From the NCBI RefSeq assembly GCF_004135735.1, contig NZ_CP012670.1, forward strand, positions 682,001-746,000: a DNA stretch of 64,000 nucleotides, read 5' to 3'. This document shows, piece by piece, positions 15,947 through 25,077 of the stretch; positions within the stretch are counted from its first letter, which is position 1; each line of letters starts with the position of its first letter. Below the pieces are notes generated by a model that did not search any database, had not been told where the DNA came from, and saw only the letters and a list, made by a program, of their open reading frames with translations. A program made the translations under genes and the position numbers. Source of the stretch: Sorangium cellulosum. GTDB lineage: Bacteria > Myxococcota_A > Polyangia > Polyangiales > Polyangiaceae.

Positions 15947-17509
15947 ATGAAGCATCGAATCAACGTCCACCTGGCGCTCGGCGCCGTCCTCGCGCTCGGC
16001 GTGGCCGGCTGCGCCTCCGACGACGCCCGCGTGAGCGCCGGCGCCGTGGAGCCCGGGCCGGGCAGCGTCGGTGTCTCGCAGGGGGGAGCGCAGGACTTCG
16101 GCCTGTTCCGTCAGATCCTGGAGGACGGCCTGATCCCCGGCCCGGACACGCTCGACGACGTCGGCTTCTTCGCCGAGCACAAGCTCGACTACCCGGCCGC
16201 GGACTGCGGCGAGGACGTGTGCATGCACGGGCTGCTCGGGATCATGGGCAACATGATCAGCGGCTCGCCCTGCACGCTCATCCAGATCGGGATGACCTCG
16301 CCGGTCGACCTCGGCGCGCTGGAGCGGCCGCCGCTGCACCTCGTCGTCGCGGTCGACACGAGCGGGTCGATGCAGGGCGACCCGATCACCTACCTCAAGG
16401 CGGGGCTCGTCGAGATGATCGGCGCGCTCGAGCCGGACGATCGGATCTCGCTCGTCCGCTACGCGGAGCGCGCCGATGTCGTGCTCGAGATGGCCGAGGC
16501 CTCGGACGCGGCGGCGCTCACGCGGGCGTTCGAGGGGCTCGCGTCGGGCGGGGCGACCAACCTGTACGACGGGCTGTTCACCGCGTTCGCGGTCGCCGAG
16601 CGGCACCTCGATCCGGCGCGGCAGAACCGGGTGATCTTCCTGTCCGACGGCGTGGCCACCGCCGGGCTCACCTCCCCGGCGCGGATCGAGGCGCTCGCCC
16701 GGGGCTATGCGGAGAGGGGGATCGGCGTCACCGCCGTCGGGGTCGGCGGCGAGTTCGACGTGGCGCTGATGCGCGGGCTCAGCGAGATCGGCGCGGGCAA
16801 CTTCTACTTCCTGGAGGACCCGAGGGCGGTGCGGGAGGTCTTCACGGAGGAGGTGAAGACGTTCCTCGTGCCCCTGGCGCTCGACGTCGATCTCGACATC
16901 GCCGTGGGCGACGGCTACGTCGTGCGCGGCGCCTACGGCACGAACGGCTTCCGGGCCCGCGAGGGCGGCGGCTCCGTGCACATCCCGAGCCTCTTCCTCG
17001 CCGGCCGGACCAGCGCGGAGGAGCCCGTCGAGGGCGGCCGGCGCGGCGGCGGCGGCGCGATCCTGCTGGAGCTCGTGCCGCGCGCCGACCAGCGCGGGGT
17101 CGAGGAGCCGCGCGCCGTGGGCAGCCTCGGGCTGTCGTGGAAGCACCCGCTCACGGGCGAGGCGCGCTCGCAGCGGATCGACATCGAGGCGCCGAGCGCG
17201 CCCGACGCGCCGCCCGAGGCCGGCTATTTCTCCGGCGACACGGTCGAGAAGGGGTTCGTGATGCTGAACCTGTTCGCGGGCTTTGAGCTCGCCGCCCAGC
17301 TCGCGGCGGACGCCGATCCCCGCACCGCGCGCCGCACGCTCGAGGCGCTGCGCCCGAACGTGGAGGCGTGGCTCGAGGAGCACCCGGATCCCGACATCGA
17401 GGACGACCTGCGCTACGTCGACCTGTTCATCCGGAACCTCATCGCCGCGGAGGCGGACGTGCAGCCCTACACGCCGGCGGATCCGCCGAACCCCTGGCCT
17501 GCCGACTGA
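15947..17509 (+). CDS. vWA domain lipoprotein
   Basis: A 520-residue exported protein with a lipobox GVAGC (Cys22). The vWA domain carries a complete metal-ion site: DTSGS in VVAVDTSGSMQG (about 135), GATNLYDG as the Thr loop and FLSDGVATAG. A beta-rich region follows and a helical C-terminus ends in a Pro-rich tail. This arrangement resembles the TIGR03503/YfbK-like class of secreted vWA proteins. GGAGG lies seven bases before ATG 15947, which fixes the start; the open frame running 1.7 kb further upstream overlaps the preceding gene and is an artefact. It follows the membrane protein gene by 11 bases and probably acts on the cell surface with it. Confidence 0.88.
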   Translation: MKHRINVHLALGAVLALGVAGCASDDARVSAGAVEPGPGSVGVSQGGAQDFGLFRQILEDGLIPGPDTLDDVGFFAEHKLDYPAADCGEDVCMHGLLGIMGNMISGSPCTLIQIGMTSPVDLGALERPPLHLVVAVDTSGSMQGDPITYLKAGLVEMIGALEPDDRISLVRYAERADVVLEMAEASDAAALTRAFEGLASGGATNLYDGLFTAFAVAERHLDPARQNRVIFLSDGVATAGLTSPARIEALARGYAERGIGVTAVGVGGEFDVALMRGLSEIGAGNFYFLEDPRAVREVFTEEVKTFLVPLALDVDLDIAVGDGYVVRGAYGTNGFRAREGGGSVHIPSLFLAGRTSAEEPVEGGRRGGGGAILLELVPRADQRGVEEPRAVGSLGLSWKHPLTGEARSQRIDIEAPSAPDAPPEAGYFSGDTVEKGFVMLNLFAGFELAAQLAADADPRTARRTLEALRPNVEAWLEEHPDPDIEDDLRYVDLFIRNLIAAEADVQPYTPADPPNPWPAD

Positions 17510-17586
17510 GCGCCGGCGGCGCTTCCCCAGGGCGACGCCCCTGGGTACGATCTTCTGTTTCTGTCCGTCGAGAAGGAGAATTCTTC

Positions 17587-18444
17587 ATGCGAAGAGCCAT
17601 GTTTCTTGGGGTTTCGGCCGTCACCGTCTGCCTGACGGCCGCCCTCCCGGCGAGCGCGGGGGTCGAGGCGTGCGGCAACATCCGGTTCGAGGGGCTGTCG
17701 AACTGTGAAGTGCGGCTCACGGCCGAGTGCTCCGCGGGGTGCAGCGAGCTCGGGATCTACAAGACGGCGTGCGCCACGAGGCTCGTCCCGGTCTGCAAGA
17801 CGAACTGCACCCTCTCGGCGGACGCGACCTGCACGGACCAGTGCACCACGCAGTGCACGTCGGATTGCGATCGAGGCATCAACGTCATCTGCTCCCACAA
17901 CTGCTTCGTCGAGTGCACCGCCGGCCGGGAGGCCGGGTGCTCCGACGCGGCGGACGTCGCGCAGTGCGGCGCGACGTGGGACGCGAACTGCGACAGCGAG
18001 TGCGACGCCCAGTGCGTGACGGTGGATGGAGGCTGCTACCAGCACTGCATCGAGTGCTGCGGGGGCTCCTGCACGGCCGAGGCGAACATGGACTGCCAGA
18101 CCACCTGCCAGGACGAGGAGTTCGAGCAATGCGAGCACGACCTCCGCGTGAAGTGCGACGCGTCCTGCAGCGGCGACGGCGCGCTCTTCTGCGATGGGAA
18201 GTACATCCTCTCCGGATCCGAGATCCCGGCGTGCGTGAACGCGCTGCTCGAGCGGGGCGTCTCCGTGGAGGCCGAGGCGCAGGTCAGCATCGGTCCAGAG
18301 GGCATCGACGGGAGCCTCTCCGGCGGGATGTGCGCCTACAGCCCGGGGAGCAGGGCCGCCCTCGCGGCGCCGTTCGCGGCGGTCGCCGCGGCGGCAGGGT
18401 GGCTCGCGCGGCGCCGCAGGCGTCCGTCGCGCGCGTCGCGCTGA
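17587..18444 (+). CDS. Secreted Cys-rich protein with MYXO-CTERM-like tail
   Basis: A 285-residue secreted protein with signal peptide (cleavage near ALPASAG). About 32 cysteines in the mature part are spaced mostly 3-5 residues apart in C-x3-C and C-x4-C patterns, suggesting a disulfide-knitted or metal-binding rod. The end reads GGMCAY, then a hydrophobic helix, then RRRRR. This Cys + helix + Arg order resembles the MYXO-CTERM sorting tail that anchors proteins at the myxobacterial surface. AAGGAG lies eight bases before ATG 17587. It follows the vWA lipoprotein gene by 77 bases. Possible roles are adhesion or a surface layer; nothing in the sequence decides. Confidence 0.8.
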   Translation: MRRAMFLGVSAVTVCLTAALPASAGVEACGNIRFEGLSNCEVRLTAECSAGCSELGIYKTACATRLVPVCKTNCTLSADATCTDQCTTQCTSDCDRGINVICSHNCFVECTAGREAGCSDAADVAQCGATWDANCDSECDAQCVTVDGGCYQHCIECCGGSCTAEANMDCQTTCQDEEFEQCEHDLRVKCDASCSGDGALFCDGKYILSGSEIPACVNALLERGVSVEAEAQVSIGPEGIDGSLSGGMCAYSPGSRAALAAPFAAVAAAAGWLARRRRRPSRASR

Positions 18445-18454
18445 GCGGCGGCAG

Positions 18455-19360
18455 GTGATCGTGCGGTCGACCTCGAAGGCGCTGCTCGCCCTGCTCGTCC
18501 TGGGCTCCGCGGGGTGCGCGGACGACGGCGCCGACGCGCTCGTGGTGGTCGGCCTCACGACGGACATGGCGGTCGGCTTCGATATCGACGAGATCGAGAT
18601 AACCACGGAGGTGGCTGGCGTCGTGACGCGCCGAGAGCGCCTCTCGTATGGTGGGGGCGGTCTGGCGCTCCCGGCGGAGCTCGTGGTCGGGCCGGCGCAT
18701 GACGGCGCAGCGGTCGAGCTGTCCGTCGCGGCGTTCCGCGACGGCGAGGCGTTGCCCATCGTGACGCGAGCGGCTGCGACCCGCGCGGTCAGCGGGCGGA
18801 GGCTGCTCCTGCCTGTGCCGCTCGACGAGGCGTGTGTCGCGGTCCCCTGCGCGGGGGGCGCGACCTGCGCGGAGGGGGCGTGCGTCGATCCGTTCATCGC
18901 CCCGTCTGCCCTCGCCGGCCACGATCCGATGTGGATCGTGTCGGCGAGGGATGCGTGCAAGACGCCCGATTCGGGGGCGCCGGCGGTCATGATCGGGCAG
19001 GGGGAAAGCGGGTTTGCTCCGCTGGAGGAGGGCGAGGTGGTGTCGATCGAGGCGGGCCCTCAAGGGGGCCATCACGTGTGGCTCGCGCTGCGCGTGACAG
19101 GCCTCCGCCAGATGGGCTCGCGCCTCCGGGTGGGGGGCCACTACCCCGAGCTCGGGGTCGAGCTGCTCCCCTTCTCCGCGCACATCACGCTGCACAGGGC
19201 AGGACAGGGCCTGTGCGGCATCCACGGCGTGCGCTTTCAGGTGGACCGGGGCCTCCTGGTCGAGTCCGTCCGGGGGCGAGCGCTCGACATCGACATCGCC
19301 GTGGAGGACCCGAACGGCGACGTCGCGACCGCTGCGCGGCGGGTCGTCATCTCGCCCTGA
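18455..19360 (+). CDS. Lipoprotein with small Cys-rich motif
   Basis: A 301-residue lipoprotein. Signal peptide with lipobox LGSAGC (Cys21). The centre holds an EGF-like cluster (C-x4-C-x5-C-x4-C, about 127-145). The remainder is beta-rich and matches no family I recognise. The GTG at 18455 lies ten bases after the stop of the Cys-rich gene; a second GTG two codons later is equally possible. Its position makes it the last gene of the four-gene surface cluster that starts at 14355. Its 3' end runs straight into a REP-like array. Confidence 0.7.
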   Translation: MIVRSTSKALLALLVLGSAGCADDGADALVVVGLTTDMAVGFDIDEIEITTEVAGVVTRRERLSYGGGGLALPAELVVGPAHDGAAVELSVAAFRDGEALPIVTRAAATRAVSGRRLLLPVPLDEACVAVPCAGGATCAEGACVDPFIAPSALAGHDPMWIVSARDACKTPDSGAPAVMIGQGESGFAPLEEGEVVSIEAGPQGGHHVWLALRVTGLRQMGSRLRVGGHYPELGVELLPFSAHITLHRAGQGLCGIHGVRFQVDRGLLVESVRGRALDIDIAVEDPNGDVATAARRVVISP

Positions 19361-19369
19361 CGAGAATCC

Positions 19370-19682
19370 GCCGCACCCGGGATGGGATCCGCCCAGGTTG
19401 GGTTCCGCAGGATCGGATCCGCCGCACCCGGGTTGGGATCCGCCCAGGTTAGGTTCCGCCGCACCCAGGTTGGGTCCCGCGGCACCCAGGTTGGGTCCCG
19501 CGCCCGCACCCAGGTTGGGTTCCGCGCACCCAGGTTGGGGTCGGTTCGCCCGCACCCAGGTTGGGTTCCGCGCACCCAGGTTGGGGTCGGTTCGGGTTCG
19601 GTTCCGCCCGCACCCAGGTTGGGTTCCGAGGTTGGGCTCCGCCCTCACCCCGGTTGGGATCCGCCCAGGTTGGGCGCCGGCG
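19370..19682 (+). repeat. REP-like array 1, about 14 copies
   Basis: Some 14 direct copies of a roughly 19-base unit, best form CACCCAGGTTGGGTTCCGC, lie between two convergent genes (stops at 19360 and 19686). Variants include CCCGGGTTGGGATCC and CCCAGGTTGGGGTCGG. Copies are 18-25 bases apart without unique spacers. The core CCC(A/G)GGTTG is shared with arrays 2 and 3 around the RAYT gene. The array supplies the last bases before the stop of the beta-propeller protein gene. Confidence 0.85.
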
Positions 19683-19685
19683 CGC

Positions 19686-21191
19686 TCAGGTCTGGTCCAG
19701 GCCATCCTCGGTACGGCTCCCCGCGGCCACGCCGCCCCGCTGCCGTCGCCCGACCGCGGCCGCCGCCAGCGCCGCGGCGGCGAGGGCACCGGCCCTGCCA
19801 TCGCCCGAGCCCCCGGTGCGGCAGCCGCAGCCTCTGTCGTCCGGCCGCGGTGCGCTGCCCGACGGCTCGGACGCTCCGCTCGAGCCGCCGGTGCTCGCCA
19901 CGCCTCCTCCCCCGCTCGCCGCCGTCGCTCCGCCGGTCTCGGCGGGGCCGCTCGTGCCGGCGCCGGGGTCGGTCCCGTCGCCCGGGGGACCGGCGTCCGG
20001 CGTGCAGTCTTTGTGGCCGGTCATCAGCGCGATGCGCGGCCAGTCCGCCGGACAAAGCTCCCCGGCCGGCGTGCCCGCCGCGCACGCGAGCGGGCCGCGC
20101 AGGCACGGCTGGCGCAGCAACGGCTCGAACGTCGCGCCGCCGTCGGCCGAACGGCCGATCGTGAAGCCGTCCAGGAACTCGGTCGCGCACGCGTGGAGGC
20201 CCGCCTCCGTCCAGGCGAAGCAGCGCGGCGCCACGCTCGAGACCTTCTCGAACTCGAGCGTGGACGAGGGCGCGCGCCACACGCCGTCGATGTCGCTGCC
20301 CACCGCCACCGTCGCGCCGTCCGGCGAGATCCCGAATGCGCGCGCGAAGCCCTGCGTCTCGAACACGGGCGCGAACGTCGCGCCGCCGTCGGTCGAGACG
20401 AGCAGCGACCCCGGCGCGCCCGCGAGCCGCACGTAGAGCACGCCGGCATCGAAGGGATCGATCCCCGCGATGTACGGAGCGCGCGCGGTCGTGCTCCCCG
20501 GGACCGTCGCGGCCTCCCACGTCTCTCCGCCGTCGAGCGACCGCGCGAGCGCGCCCTGGACCGTTGCGCCTGCGTTCACGAGGCCGCTCACGTACACGCG
20601 CTGCGGATCCGAGGGGGCGATGTCGACCGTGCGCACCTGAAGACCCGGCGGCATCGGCGCCCCCGCCCTCGCCCAGCTCGCGCCGCCGTCGCGCGACTCC
20701 CAGAGCCTCGGGCTGACGCCGCCCGCCACCGCGACCACGTGCGACGGGTCGCCTTGCCGGACCGAGAGATCGATCACCTCCTGCCCGGCGAGCTCCGCGG
20801 CGACCGCCCAGCCGCAGCCGCCCTCGGTGCCGACCGCGATCCCGTTGCTCAGGGCGGCGAGCACCCTGCCGCCCGCCGCCATCGCGATCGGCGGATACAC
20901 GCCGTTCGTGTCGTCGTACCCGACCGCGCGCTCGCAGATCCAGTGCCAGCTCGCGCCCCCGTCCCGCGTGGTGAGCAGCCCGTACGTCATCCGGGCAACG
21001 GCGCGCGCAGGATCCGACGGGTCGAACACGATCTGGTCCGCAGCCGGGAAGACGCCGTTCGCGGCGGCAGGGGAGGGCAGCGCCGCGAGCGTGGAGGTGA
21101 CCGCCACGGCCGTGGCCAGCGCGGCGCCGCGCCGCGGGCGAGCGCGCGGCGCGCGGACAGGCAAGGGGAAGGACGGCATCAGGGGACGCAT
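19686..21191 (-). CDS. Secreted BNR/Asp-box beta-propeller protein with MYXO-CTERM-like tail
   Basis: A 501-residue exported protein. After a signal peptide (cleavage near PAAANG) several repeats carry the Asp-box pattern S-x-D-G-G-x-(S/T)-(W/F) (RDGGASW, SLDGGETW, STDGGATF, SADGGATF), as in sialidase-like and Ycf48/VPS10-like propellers. No sialidase Arg triad could be assigned, so an enzyme activity is doubtful. A Gly/Ser-rich linker leads to GCGCRTGG, a hydrophobic helix and RRQR, a good MYXO-CTERM-type ending, though about 16 residues extend beyond the Arg cluster. ATG 21191 or the ATG four codons later could be the start. The 3' end abuts REP-like array 1. Confidence 0.8.
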   Translation of the reverse strand: MRPLMPSFPLPVRAPRARPRRGAALATAVAVTSTLAALPSPAAANGVFPAADQIVFDPSDPARAVARMTYGLLTTRDGGASWHWICERAVGYDDTNGVYPPIAMAAGGRVLAALSNGIAVGTEGGCGWAVAAELAGQEVIDLSVRQGDPSHVVAVAGGVSPRLWESRDGGASWARAGAPMPPGLQVRTVDIAPSDPQRVYVSGLVNAGATVQGALARSLDGGETWEAATVPGSTTARAPYIAGIDPFDAGVLYVRLAGAPGSLLVSTDGGATFAPVFETQGFARAFGISPDGATVAVGSDIDGVWRAPSSTLEFEKVSSVAPRCFAWTEAGLHACATEFLDGFTIGRSADGGATFEPLLRQPCLRGPLACAAGTPAGELCPADWPRIALMTGHKDCTPDAGPPGDGTDPGAGTSGPAETGGATAASGGGGVASTGGSSGASEPSGSAPRPDDRGCGCRTGGSGDGRAGALAAAALAAAAVGRRQRGGVAAGSRTEDGLDQT

Positions 21192-21300
21192 CCTACGCCC
21201 GCGACGCGCGTCCAGAGCGGGCGTCCCGCCGCGCGCCGCCGGAGCGCGCGCCCGGCAGAGAAGCGCCCACGCGCGCCGCTCGCCCGCTACACTCGCCGCA

Positions 21301-24003
21301 ATGCCGGAGCGCATCGTCGTCTCCTTTCGAGGAACCGCGGCCCTTTCGCAGCCGGACAGCACGGACGCGATCACCACGCGGCCCCGCCGCGCCCCTGCGG
21401 CGGCGCCGCGCCGCAGGGGCGCGGCGGGCGACGCGAGCAGGGCGGTGCGCGGCGACGAGAGCTACCTCGCCAGGGCGATCGCGCTGAAGAAGCGCGCCGA
21501 GGCGCTCGGCGCCACCCTGTGCGCCTGGAGCGCGCAGACCTTCTCCTTCGAGTTCGCCCCCGACGACATCGAGGAGGCCGTGCTGCTCTCCGCGCTCGCC
21601 GCGGAGGACGCGACCGTGCCCCCCGACGCGCGCTTCGCGGCCGGCATCGCGCAGGGGGACATGACGTACGTCGGCGAGGCGGGGCGCTTCTCCGCGCTCT
21701 CCTGGGGGCAGCCGCTGCTCGTCGCCGTCATGCTCGCCCGCATCGCGCTCCCCGGCGACGTGCTCCTCGATCCCGCGCTCCCCGCCGTGCGCTCGGGCGA
21801 GCTCATGACCCTCGGGACCCACCGCGGCATCGACGGGTCGCGCAGGGTGCGCGGGCTGCGCCTCGACGCGCAGCAGCCGCTGCGCAGGCAGGTGCTCGAG
21901 AGCGTGGCGCGCCTGTGCACGCCGGCGCTGATCGGCCGGGACAGCGAGCTCGCGGAGCTCTCCGTGCCGCCCGGCTCCCTCGCGATCGTCCGCGCCGAGG
22001 CGGGCGCCGGCGGCTCGCGGCTCCTCCGTGAGCTGCTCCGGCACCTCGCGCCGTCGCGCGGCCTCTTCGTCTCGCCGATCGGGGCCTCGCGCGAGCCGCT
22101 CGGCGCGCTCCGGCGCGCCTTCGCGCGCGCCGCACCCCGCGCGGACCGGCGCGGCGGCCGCGCGCCCGCGCTCCCGGACCGGCTGCGGCCCGCGCTCGCG
22201 CGGCTCCTCGCCGGCGAGGGCGTCGAGCCGTGGACCGCGGCCGAGCTGCTCGCCTCGTGGCTCGCGCCGTCGGACGGCCGCCTCGACCTGCTCGCCGTCG
22301 ACGACGCCGGCGAGGTCGACGCCGCGAGCCTCGACGCGATCGCGATGGCGATGGGCATGGACGCCGGCTTCCGCGCGGTGGTCCGGCTCGGGCGCTCCGA
22401 GCCGCTCCCCGCGCCGCTCACCGCGATCACCACCGCCTCGGCGCTCACGCTGGGGCCGCTCTCCGCGGCGAGCGCCCAGGAGCTCGTCCGCCGCCTCCTC
22501 GACGGCTGCATGGACGAGGCGGGCGCGCGGAGGTGGGCCGCGCGCGCCCCGGCCTTCCCGCTGGCGCTGCGCGAGCTGATCTGCGAGGGCCTCGAGGGCG
22601 GCGCGCTGCGCTGGATCGGCAGGAGCGTGGGGACGCGCCGGCGCAGCGCCGGGCGGGGCGCGCCCGCGCGGACCATGACCGGGGCCGAGCTCGCGGCGCC
22701 GCCCGCGGCCGGCCCGATCGCCGGCCGCCTGCGCTTCCTCTCGGTCGGCCACCGCGCGGTCCTCACCGCGCTCGCGACGCTCGGGGGCGACGCGTCCGAC
22801 GCGGCGATCGACGCCCTGTGCGTCGGCACCGGCGCCCCGAAGGTCGCGGCGAGCGAGGCGGCGCTGCGCGGCGCCGGCTGGGCCTTCCGCCCCGAGCCCG
22901 GGTGGCTGAAGCTCACGTCGCGCACGCTGCGCGACGTCCTGCTCGCGTCCGTCCCGCCGGGCGAGCGCGCCGCGTGGCACCTCGCGGCGGCGCGCGTCGT
23001 CGAGGACCACGCGGGCGCGCTCGGGCTCGCGGACGCCGCGTGGCACGCCGCGCAGGCGGGCGACCGGCGCGCCGCGGCCGATCTCGCCGCGCGCGCGGCC
23101 CGCGCCGCGAGCGATGCGCTGCTCGAGCCCTCGGCGGCCGAGCTGCTCGCGTTCGCCGACGAGCAGGAGACCTCGCGGGGACCCCTGTCGGACGACGGAG
23201 AGGCGGACAGCAGCTCGAGTCAGCCGCCCACCTACCGCACGCCCATCGAGGTGGTCGGCGACGCGATCGAGCCGCAGCGCGCGCCGCCTGCCCGGGAGCA
23301 CCCCGGCTCCGGTGCGGCCCGCGAGGAGGCGGAGCGCTCCGCGCGCTTTCGGGGCGCAGCGCTCCCGGAGGGGGCAGGCGACGGCGCGCCGGGGGCGACG
23401 CGATCGAACGGGCTGCGGGCCGCGGGCGCAGGCGCGGACGAGGCGCCCGAAGAGCTCGCCGATCCGACGCTCCCAGAGCAGCGGACCGCCGCGCTCGGCG
23501 CCCCGGGAGATCCGCTCGCGAAGACCTCGGAGTCGCCCGTCCTGTCGATGAACGACGTCGCCGCTCGCCTCGCCGAGCTGGCCAGGCAAGCGCTCGTGCA
23601 GGGGGATCTCCGCACGCTGGAGCGGCTCGTGGGCGAGCTCCACCGCATCGGCGAGCACCCCGCGCTGGTGGAGCGCATGAGCGGCCTGATCTCGCTCGGG
23701 CGCGGCGCGAAGGAGGATGCGCTCCGGCGCTTCCGGCGCGCCGCGGAGGCGGACGCGCCGCCCATGCAGCGGGCGCGGTCGCTGCTCGCCCACGGCGTCG
23801 CGCTGGCCGCCGCGGGGCGCGCGGAGGGAGCCCTCCTCGAGGCGCTGAGCGCCCTCGCGCGCGCCCGCGAGGCCGAGGACCGCCGCGGCGAGCAAGCGTG
23901 CGCGCAGTTCCTGGCGCGGCTCGCGGCCGCCACGGGCCATCACGAGGCGGCCCGCACCTGGGCGCAGGTGGCGCGCCTCGCGGCCGCGGTGCCCCCTCCG
24001 TGA
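21301..24003 (+). CDS. Large signalling-type protein: cyclase-like, degenerate ATPase and TPR regions
   Basis: A 900-residue cytoplasmic protein. Residues 1-200 resemble the cyclase-like input region often fused to AAA-type ATPases, without clear catalytic metal Asp residues. About residue 235 reads AEAGAGGSRL where STAND/AAA ATPases have GEAGxGKSRL: the Walker A lysine is replaced by Gly. A Walker B-like LLAVDDAGEVD follows (about 335), also lacking the usual pattern. A charged low-complexity linker (about 620-740) leads to TPR-like helices at the end. Nucleotide hydrolysis is therefore unlikely, and a scaffold or regulator role is inferred. No ribosome site is obvious at ATG 21301. It is divergent from the propeller gene with a 109-base spacer. 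Confidence 0.65.
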   Translation: MPERIVVSFRGTAALSQPDSTDAITTRPRRAPAAAPRRRGAAGDASRAVRGDESYLARAIALKKRAEALGATLCAWSAQTFSFEFAPDDIEEAVLLSALAAEDATVPPDARFAAGIAQGDMTYVGEAGRFSALSWGQPLLVAVMLARIALPGDVLLDPALPAVRSGELMTLGTHRGIDGSRRVRGLRLDAQQPLRRQVLESVARLCTPALIGRDSELAELSVPPGSLAIVRAEAGAGGSRLLRELLRHLAPSRGLFVSPIGASREPLGALRRAFARAAPRADRRGGRAPALPDRLRPALARLLAGEGVEPWTAAELLASWLAPSDGRLDLLAVDDAGEVDAASLDAIAMAMGMDAGFRAVVRLGRSEPLPAPLTAITTASALTLGPLSAASAQELVRRLLDGCMDEAGARRWAARAPAFPLALRELICEGLEGGALRWIGRSVGTRRRSAGRGAPARTMTGAELAAPPAAGPIAGRLRFLSVGHRAVLTALATLGGDASDAAIDALCVGTGAPKVAASEAALRGAGWAFRPEPGWLKLTSRTLRDVLLASVPPGERAAWHLAAARVVEDHAGALGLADAAWHAAQAGDRRAAADLAARAARAASDALLEPSAAELLAFADEQETSRGPLSDDGEADSSSSQPPTYRTPIEVVGDAIEPQRAPPAREHPGSGAAREEAERSARFRGAALPEGAGDGAPGATRSNGLRAAGAGADEAPEELADPTLPEQRTAALGAPGDPLAKTSESPVLSMNDVAARLAELARQALVQGDLRTLERLVGELHRIGEHPALVERMSGLISLGRGAKEDALRRFRRAAEADAPPMQRARSLLAHGVALAAAGRAEGALLEALSALARAREAEDRRGEQACAQFLARLAAATGHHEAARTWAQVARLAAAVPPP

Positions 24004-24046
24004 CAGCGCATTGACAGCCTCGCCGCGGCTGTCCATACCCGCGGCC

Positions 24047-24817
24047 ATGTCGTCTCGAGAGCCCTCCGGCGAGCCGAGATCGCGTCCGAGCGAGCCGGCG
24101 TCCGAGCCGGGAAGCGGAGGGGGCCGCGCTGCGCCGGGGGCCAGTCAGGGCCGCGCCGCGCGCTGGGGCGTCAGGGCGCGCGCCGTCGTCGTGCTCCTCG
24201 CGCTCGCGCTCTCGCTCGGCGCGGTCGCCGCCGTCGCGTTCCAGCGTTACGTGTCGGTGCATCTGCGAGCGCCGCCCAAGGTCCCGACCTGTGTCCGCGG
24301 GGCGCGGGTCGCGTTGCGCAAGCCGGTCGAGGCGTCCGGCACGGAGCCACGGCTGACGGCGGCGGGCGAGACGGTCTATCTCACGCCCGGGGAAGACCGC
24401 GCCGTCGCGTGCGCGTTCCAGCTCGACGAGGCGCTCTCGCGCCGCCTCGCCGGGGCGCTGGCAGAGCACGATCCTGACCAGCGCGCGGCCCGGCTGCTCG
24501 AGGTCGTGCGCGATCACGTCCCGGCGGAGCCGGCGCACGATCGCGTGGCCGTCGCGGCGTACATGATGGCGTCGGCAGCCCTGCGCGCGTTGCCTGCGGA
24601 GGTGCCCGCGGTTCGCGCCGCGTCAGAGTCGCTCGAGCAGGTCCACGCCTGCCGCTTCCGCACGCGGCGCCCTTGCTCGACGCGCCCCTCACTGCCCGCG
24701 CTCGTGTGGCTTGCCGGCATCCCGGCGGCGCTGAGCTGGCTCGCGCTCCTCGGGATCGGCCTCGCGGCGAGCGCGGCGCGGTACCGGAGGCGCGACCCGC
24801 GACCCGACCCGGGTTGA
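24047..24817 (+). CDS. Membrane protein of unknown function
   Basis: A 256-residue protein with a Pro/Ser-rich N-terminus, one transmembrane helix (about 38-60), a hydrophilic exported region with four cysteines, a second helix (about 226-246) and an Arg-rich end. I do not recognise the family. The last codons (D-P-R-P-D-P-G-stop) are made from REP-like repeat units, so the array has probably replaced or extended the original 3' end. It begins 43 bases after the preceding gene and may be co-transcribed with it. Confidence 0.6.
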   Translation: MSSREPSGEPRSRPSEPASEPGSGGGRAAPGASQGRAARWGVRARAVVVLLALALSLGAVAAVAFQRYVSVHLRAPPKVPTCVRGARVALRKPVEASGTEPRLTAAGETVYLTPGEDRAVACAFQLDEALSRRLAGALAEHDPDQRAARLLEVVRDHVPAEPAHDRVAVAAYMMASAALRALPAEVPAVRAASESLEQVHACRFRTRRPCSTRPSLPALVWLAGIPAALSWLALLGIGLAASAARYRRRDPRPDPG

Positions 24818-25077
24818 CCCGACCGGGGTTGACCCGACCGGGGTTGACCCGACCCCGGGTTGATCCGTCCCAGGTTGAGGGTCGCGACCCGACCCGGGTT
24901 GACCCGTCCCAGGTTGAGGGTCGCAACCCGACCCGGGTTGACCCGGCGCGATCCGACCCGGGTCGATGCTCAACAACCCGACCCGAGTTGGATCCTCGAT
25001 CCGGGTTGCGGCCTGCGACCCGGGTTGCGGCCTGCGCAACCCGATCCGGGTTGACCCGACCCGGGTTGAGCATCGAC
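24797..25077 (+). repeat. REP-like array 2, about 13 copies, 3' of the RAYT gene
   Basis: About 13 copies of the core CCC(G/A)GGTTG in the same orientation as array 1, separated by GACCCG-type spacers. Many copies are palindromic (CGACCCGGGTTG reads nearly the same on the other strand). The right half is bounded by a 13-base inverted repeat, GTCGATGCTCAAC at 24962-24974 and its complement at 25065-25077, a layout like the paired inverted REPs of enterobacterial BIMEs. The array overlaps the end of the membrane protein gene at 24817. Confidence 0.85.

Noticed and set aside
19370..25077. The short direct-repeat arrays could be CRISPR arrays
   Set aside because: The repeats are 9-19 bases, separated by similar repetitive bases instead of unique 30-base spacers, vary in sequence, and no cas genes are nearby.
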